Both the position numbers and the translations under genes were made by a program. 64,000 nt of DNA from Clostridiales bacterium (GTDB lineage Bacteria > Bacillota > Clostridia > Saccharofermentanales > Saccharofermentanaceae), in the NCBI GenBank assembly GCA_017550385.1, contig JAFZPJ010000048.1, forward strand, positions 62,001 to 126,000, given 5' to 3'. This document shows, piece after piece, positions 62,756 through 64,000 of the stretch; within the stretch, counting starts at the first letter, position 1; every line of letters begins with the position of its first letter. The notes under the pieces were generated by a model. It saw only the letters and a list, made by a program, of their open reading frames with translations. It did not search any database and was not told the DNA's origin.

Positions 62756-63789
62756 GTTCTGCCTTCCTCTACGCTTCTTCTCAGCTGGCCGCAGGCAGCC
62801 ATGATATCGGTGCCCATCTCGCGCCTTAACGTCGCATTGATACCGGCAGCTTCAAGTGTCTGCTGGAAACGCCTTACATGATCCTTTGAACTTCTTCTGT
62901 AGTCAGAACCAGGAAATTCGTTTGCTGCGATCAGGTTCACATTGCAGAGCATGCCGGAGATCAGCTTGGCAAGCGCTTTCGCATGGGCTTCAGAATCGTT
63001 CTTACCGGCAAACAGGCTGTACTCGAACGTTATCCTTCTATGGGTAGTGCCCGTATATCTCCTGCATGCAGCGATAAGATCCGGAAGCGCATACTTGCGC
63101 GCGATCGGCATAAGCTCACTTCTGAGCGTATCGTCCGGAGCATGAAGTGATATCGCGAGATTGACCTGCAGATCCAATGCAGTGAACTCATCGATCTTAT
63201 CGACCAGTCCGCATGTGGATACCGTAATATGTCTCGCACCCAGGTTCAAGCCTTCGCTGTCCGTAGCAAGTCTGATGAACCCGATGGTATTATCAAAATT
63301 ATCAAAAGGTTCTCCGATACCCATGACAACAACGCTGTGGATACGTTCACCAACATGTCTCTGAGAGAGGATGACCTGAGCGAGCATCTCGCCTGAGGTC
63401 AAAGATCTTCCGAAACCAAGCTTTGCGGATGCGCAGAAAGTGCATCCCATCTTGCATCCGGCTTGCGAGGAGATGCAGATCGACAGTCCTGTCTTATAAC
63501 GCATGATAACAGTCTCGATAACATTGCCGTCATAGAGTCTGTATACGAGCTTGACCGTACCGTCTATCTGAGAGACAAACTCATTGATCACCGTCATGCC
63601 GTTGAAGATAAAGTCTTCTTCGAGCTTTGCTCTCAAGTCTTTGGGAATGTTTGTCATCTCAGAAGTATCTATGACTCCGGAAGACAGCCATTTATATATC
63701 TGTTTTGCTCTGAAAGAAGGAACATGCTGCGATTCGCACCATGTCTTAAGTTCATCTATCGTCAGGTCAAGACAAAACTTATCAGCCAC
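62752..63789 (-). CDS. rlmN: 23S rRNA (adenine2503-C2)/tRNA methyltransferase RlmN
   Basis: Radical-SAM enzyme methylating A2503 of 23S rRNA. The 345-residue protein has the radical-SAM cluster CKMGCTFCAS, ISSQAGCKMGC context, VVMGIGEPFDNFDN, ITVSTCGLVDKI, NLAISLHAPDD and the C-terminal QTLEAAGINATLRREMGTDI. The active-site cysteine is in AACGQLR near the end. It starts with GTG at 63787-63789, directly after the rsmB stop, with AAGGA a few bases upstream. Confidence 0.96.
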   Translation of the reverse strand: MADKFCLDLTIDELKTWCESQHVPSFRAKQIYKWLSSGVIDTSEMTNIPKDLRAKLEEDFIFNGMTVINEFVSQIDGTVKLVYRLYDGNVIETVIMRYKTGLSICISSQAGCKMGCTFCASAKLGFGRSLTSGEMLAQVILSQRHVGERIHSVVVMGIGEPFDNFDNTIGFIRLATDSEGLNLGARHITVSTCGLVDKIDEFTALDLQVNLAISLHAPDDTLRSELMPIARKYALPDLIAACRRYTGTTHRRITFEYSLFAGKNDSEAHAKALAKLISGMLCNVNLIAANEFPGSDYRRSSKDHVRRFQQTLEAAGINATLRREMGTDIMAACGQLRRSVEEGRT

Positions 63790-64000
63790 TTATTCCTTAT
63801 CCTTCTTATCTCGTTCCATCCTGCAGATGAAGAATCCCTCACAGCCGTCGGTATCAGGGAACAAGGTTATCCTTCCCTCCGACAGTTCTTCTTCTCTTGC
63901 CTCATCGATCTCAAGTGAAGAAGGCAGATAAGCCTTGATGGGAACCGTATGGAAATTCTTATGTTTCTCAAGGAAGGCATCTACCTGTTCGCCGTTCTCA
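63790..64000 (-). CDS. rsmB: C-terminal end of 16S rRNA (cytosine967-C5) methyltransferase (start outside the window)
   Basis: Only the last ~70 codons are visible. They read QVDAFLEKHKNFHTVPIKAY, then acidic EIDEAREEELSEGRITLFPD, and DGCEGFFICRMERDKK before the stop. D-G-F-F-I-A-R near the end, here EGFFICR, is the hallmark of RsmB/RsmF-type m5C methyltransferases, and ENEEQVDAFL is usual in this region. Context (rsmB-rlmN-PP2C-PknB-rsgA) supports RsmB. Confidence 0.85.
   Translation of the reverse strand, partial: ENGEQVDAFLEKHKNFHTVPIKAYLPSSLEIDEAREEELSEGRITLFPDTDGCEGFFICRMERDKKDKE

Noticed and set aside
1..64000. CRISPR arrays, insertion sequences, prophage and integrated elements
   Set aside because: I saw no regularly spaced repeats, transposase or integrase genes, or attachment-like repeats flanking the two tRNA genes.

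Overview
The window is a bacterial chromosome segment from a member of the Clostridia (Firmicutes), probably a Lachnospiraceae- or Oscillospirales-like gut or rumen organism. The evidence is gene content and order: pyrH-frr-uppS-cdsA-dxr-rseP-ispG-polC, an IspH-ribosomal-S1 fusion, scpA-scpB, the rsmB-rlmN-PP2C-PknB-rsgA-rpe-thiN block, PolC itself, a DUF5688 protein and a VaFE-repeat LPxTG surface protein. The family placement is inference. Nearly all genes are on the minus strand; only 30.1-33.3 kb and 49.1-52.0 kb are on plus. I see no prophage, insertion sequence or CRISPR array. No stretch over 300 bases lacks a protein or RNA gene.

Reading the minus strand downstream (high to low coordinates): 64.0-57.7 kb is a translation and signalling operon (rsmB end, rlmN, PP2C phosphatase, PASTA kinase, rsgA, rpe, thiN). 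57.6-52.0 kb is a two-gene surface operon (DUF5688 protein, then a 1499-residue NlpC/P60-SpaA-VaFE wall-anchored protein) with its own promoter and a terminator-like hairpin in the leader. 52.0-49.1 kb (plus) holds a degenerate GGDEF-EAL protein and an aminotransferase. 49.0-33.3 kb (minus) holds yraN, an aspartate-type aminotransferase, purB, cysteine desulfurase, thiI, an AIR-synthase-like protein, glyA, rarA, dtd, clpX, a ROK sugar kinase, valS and a membrane protein.

33.3-30.1 kb (plus) is a response regulator, a sensor kinase and an RsuA-family pseudouridine synthase, divergent from two secreted or lipoprotein genes. 28.0-19.5 kb (minus) has a methyltransferase, an RluA-type synthase, ileS, an M50 protease, scpA, scpB, an RpiR regulator, cmk and ispH-rpsA. 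Then come two tandem proline tRNAs, a secreted SleB-like hydrolase, a thyA-phosphatase-folA operon, rpsB-tsf, a small lipoprotein, and the pyrH...polC operon, which runs off the left edge.

The most interesting object is PolC. Its exonuclease domain still aligns without gaps around the three motifs, but all five DEDDh catalytic residues are replaced, while all nine metal-ligand positions of the PHP domain are intact. This suggests that proofreading has moved to the PHP site, or that the replicase does not proofread. Other points of note are a tRNA-Pro with A at the wobble position, a possible attenuator before the adhesin operon, a dyad over the thyA promoter, a PASTA kinase with an added C-terminal repeat domain, and a cysteine-dense cluster in a secreted hydrolase.
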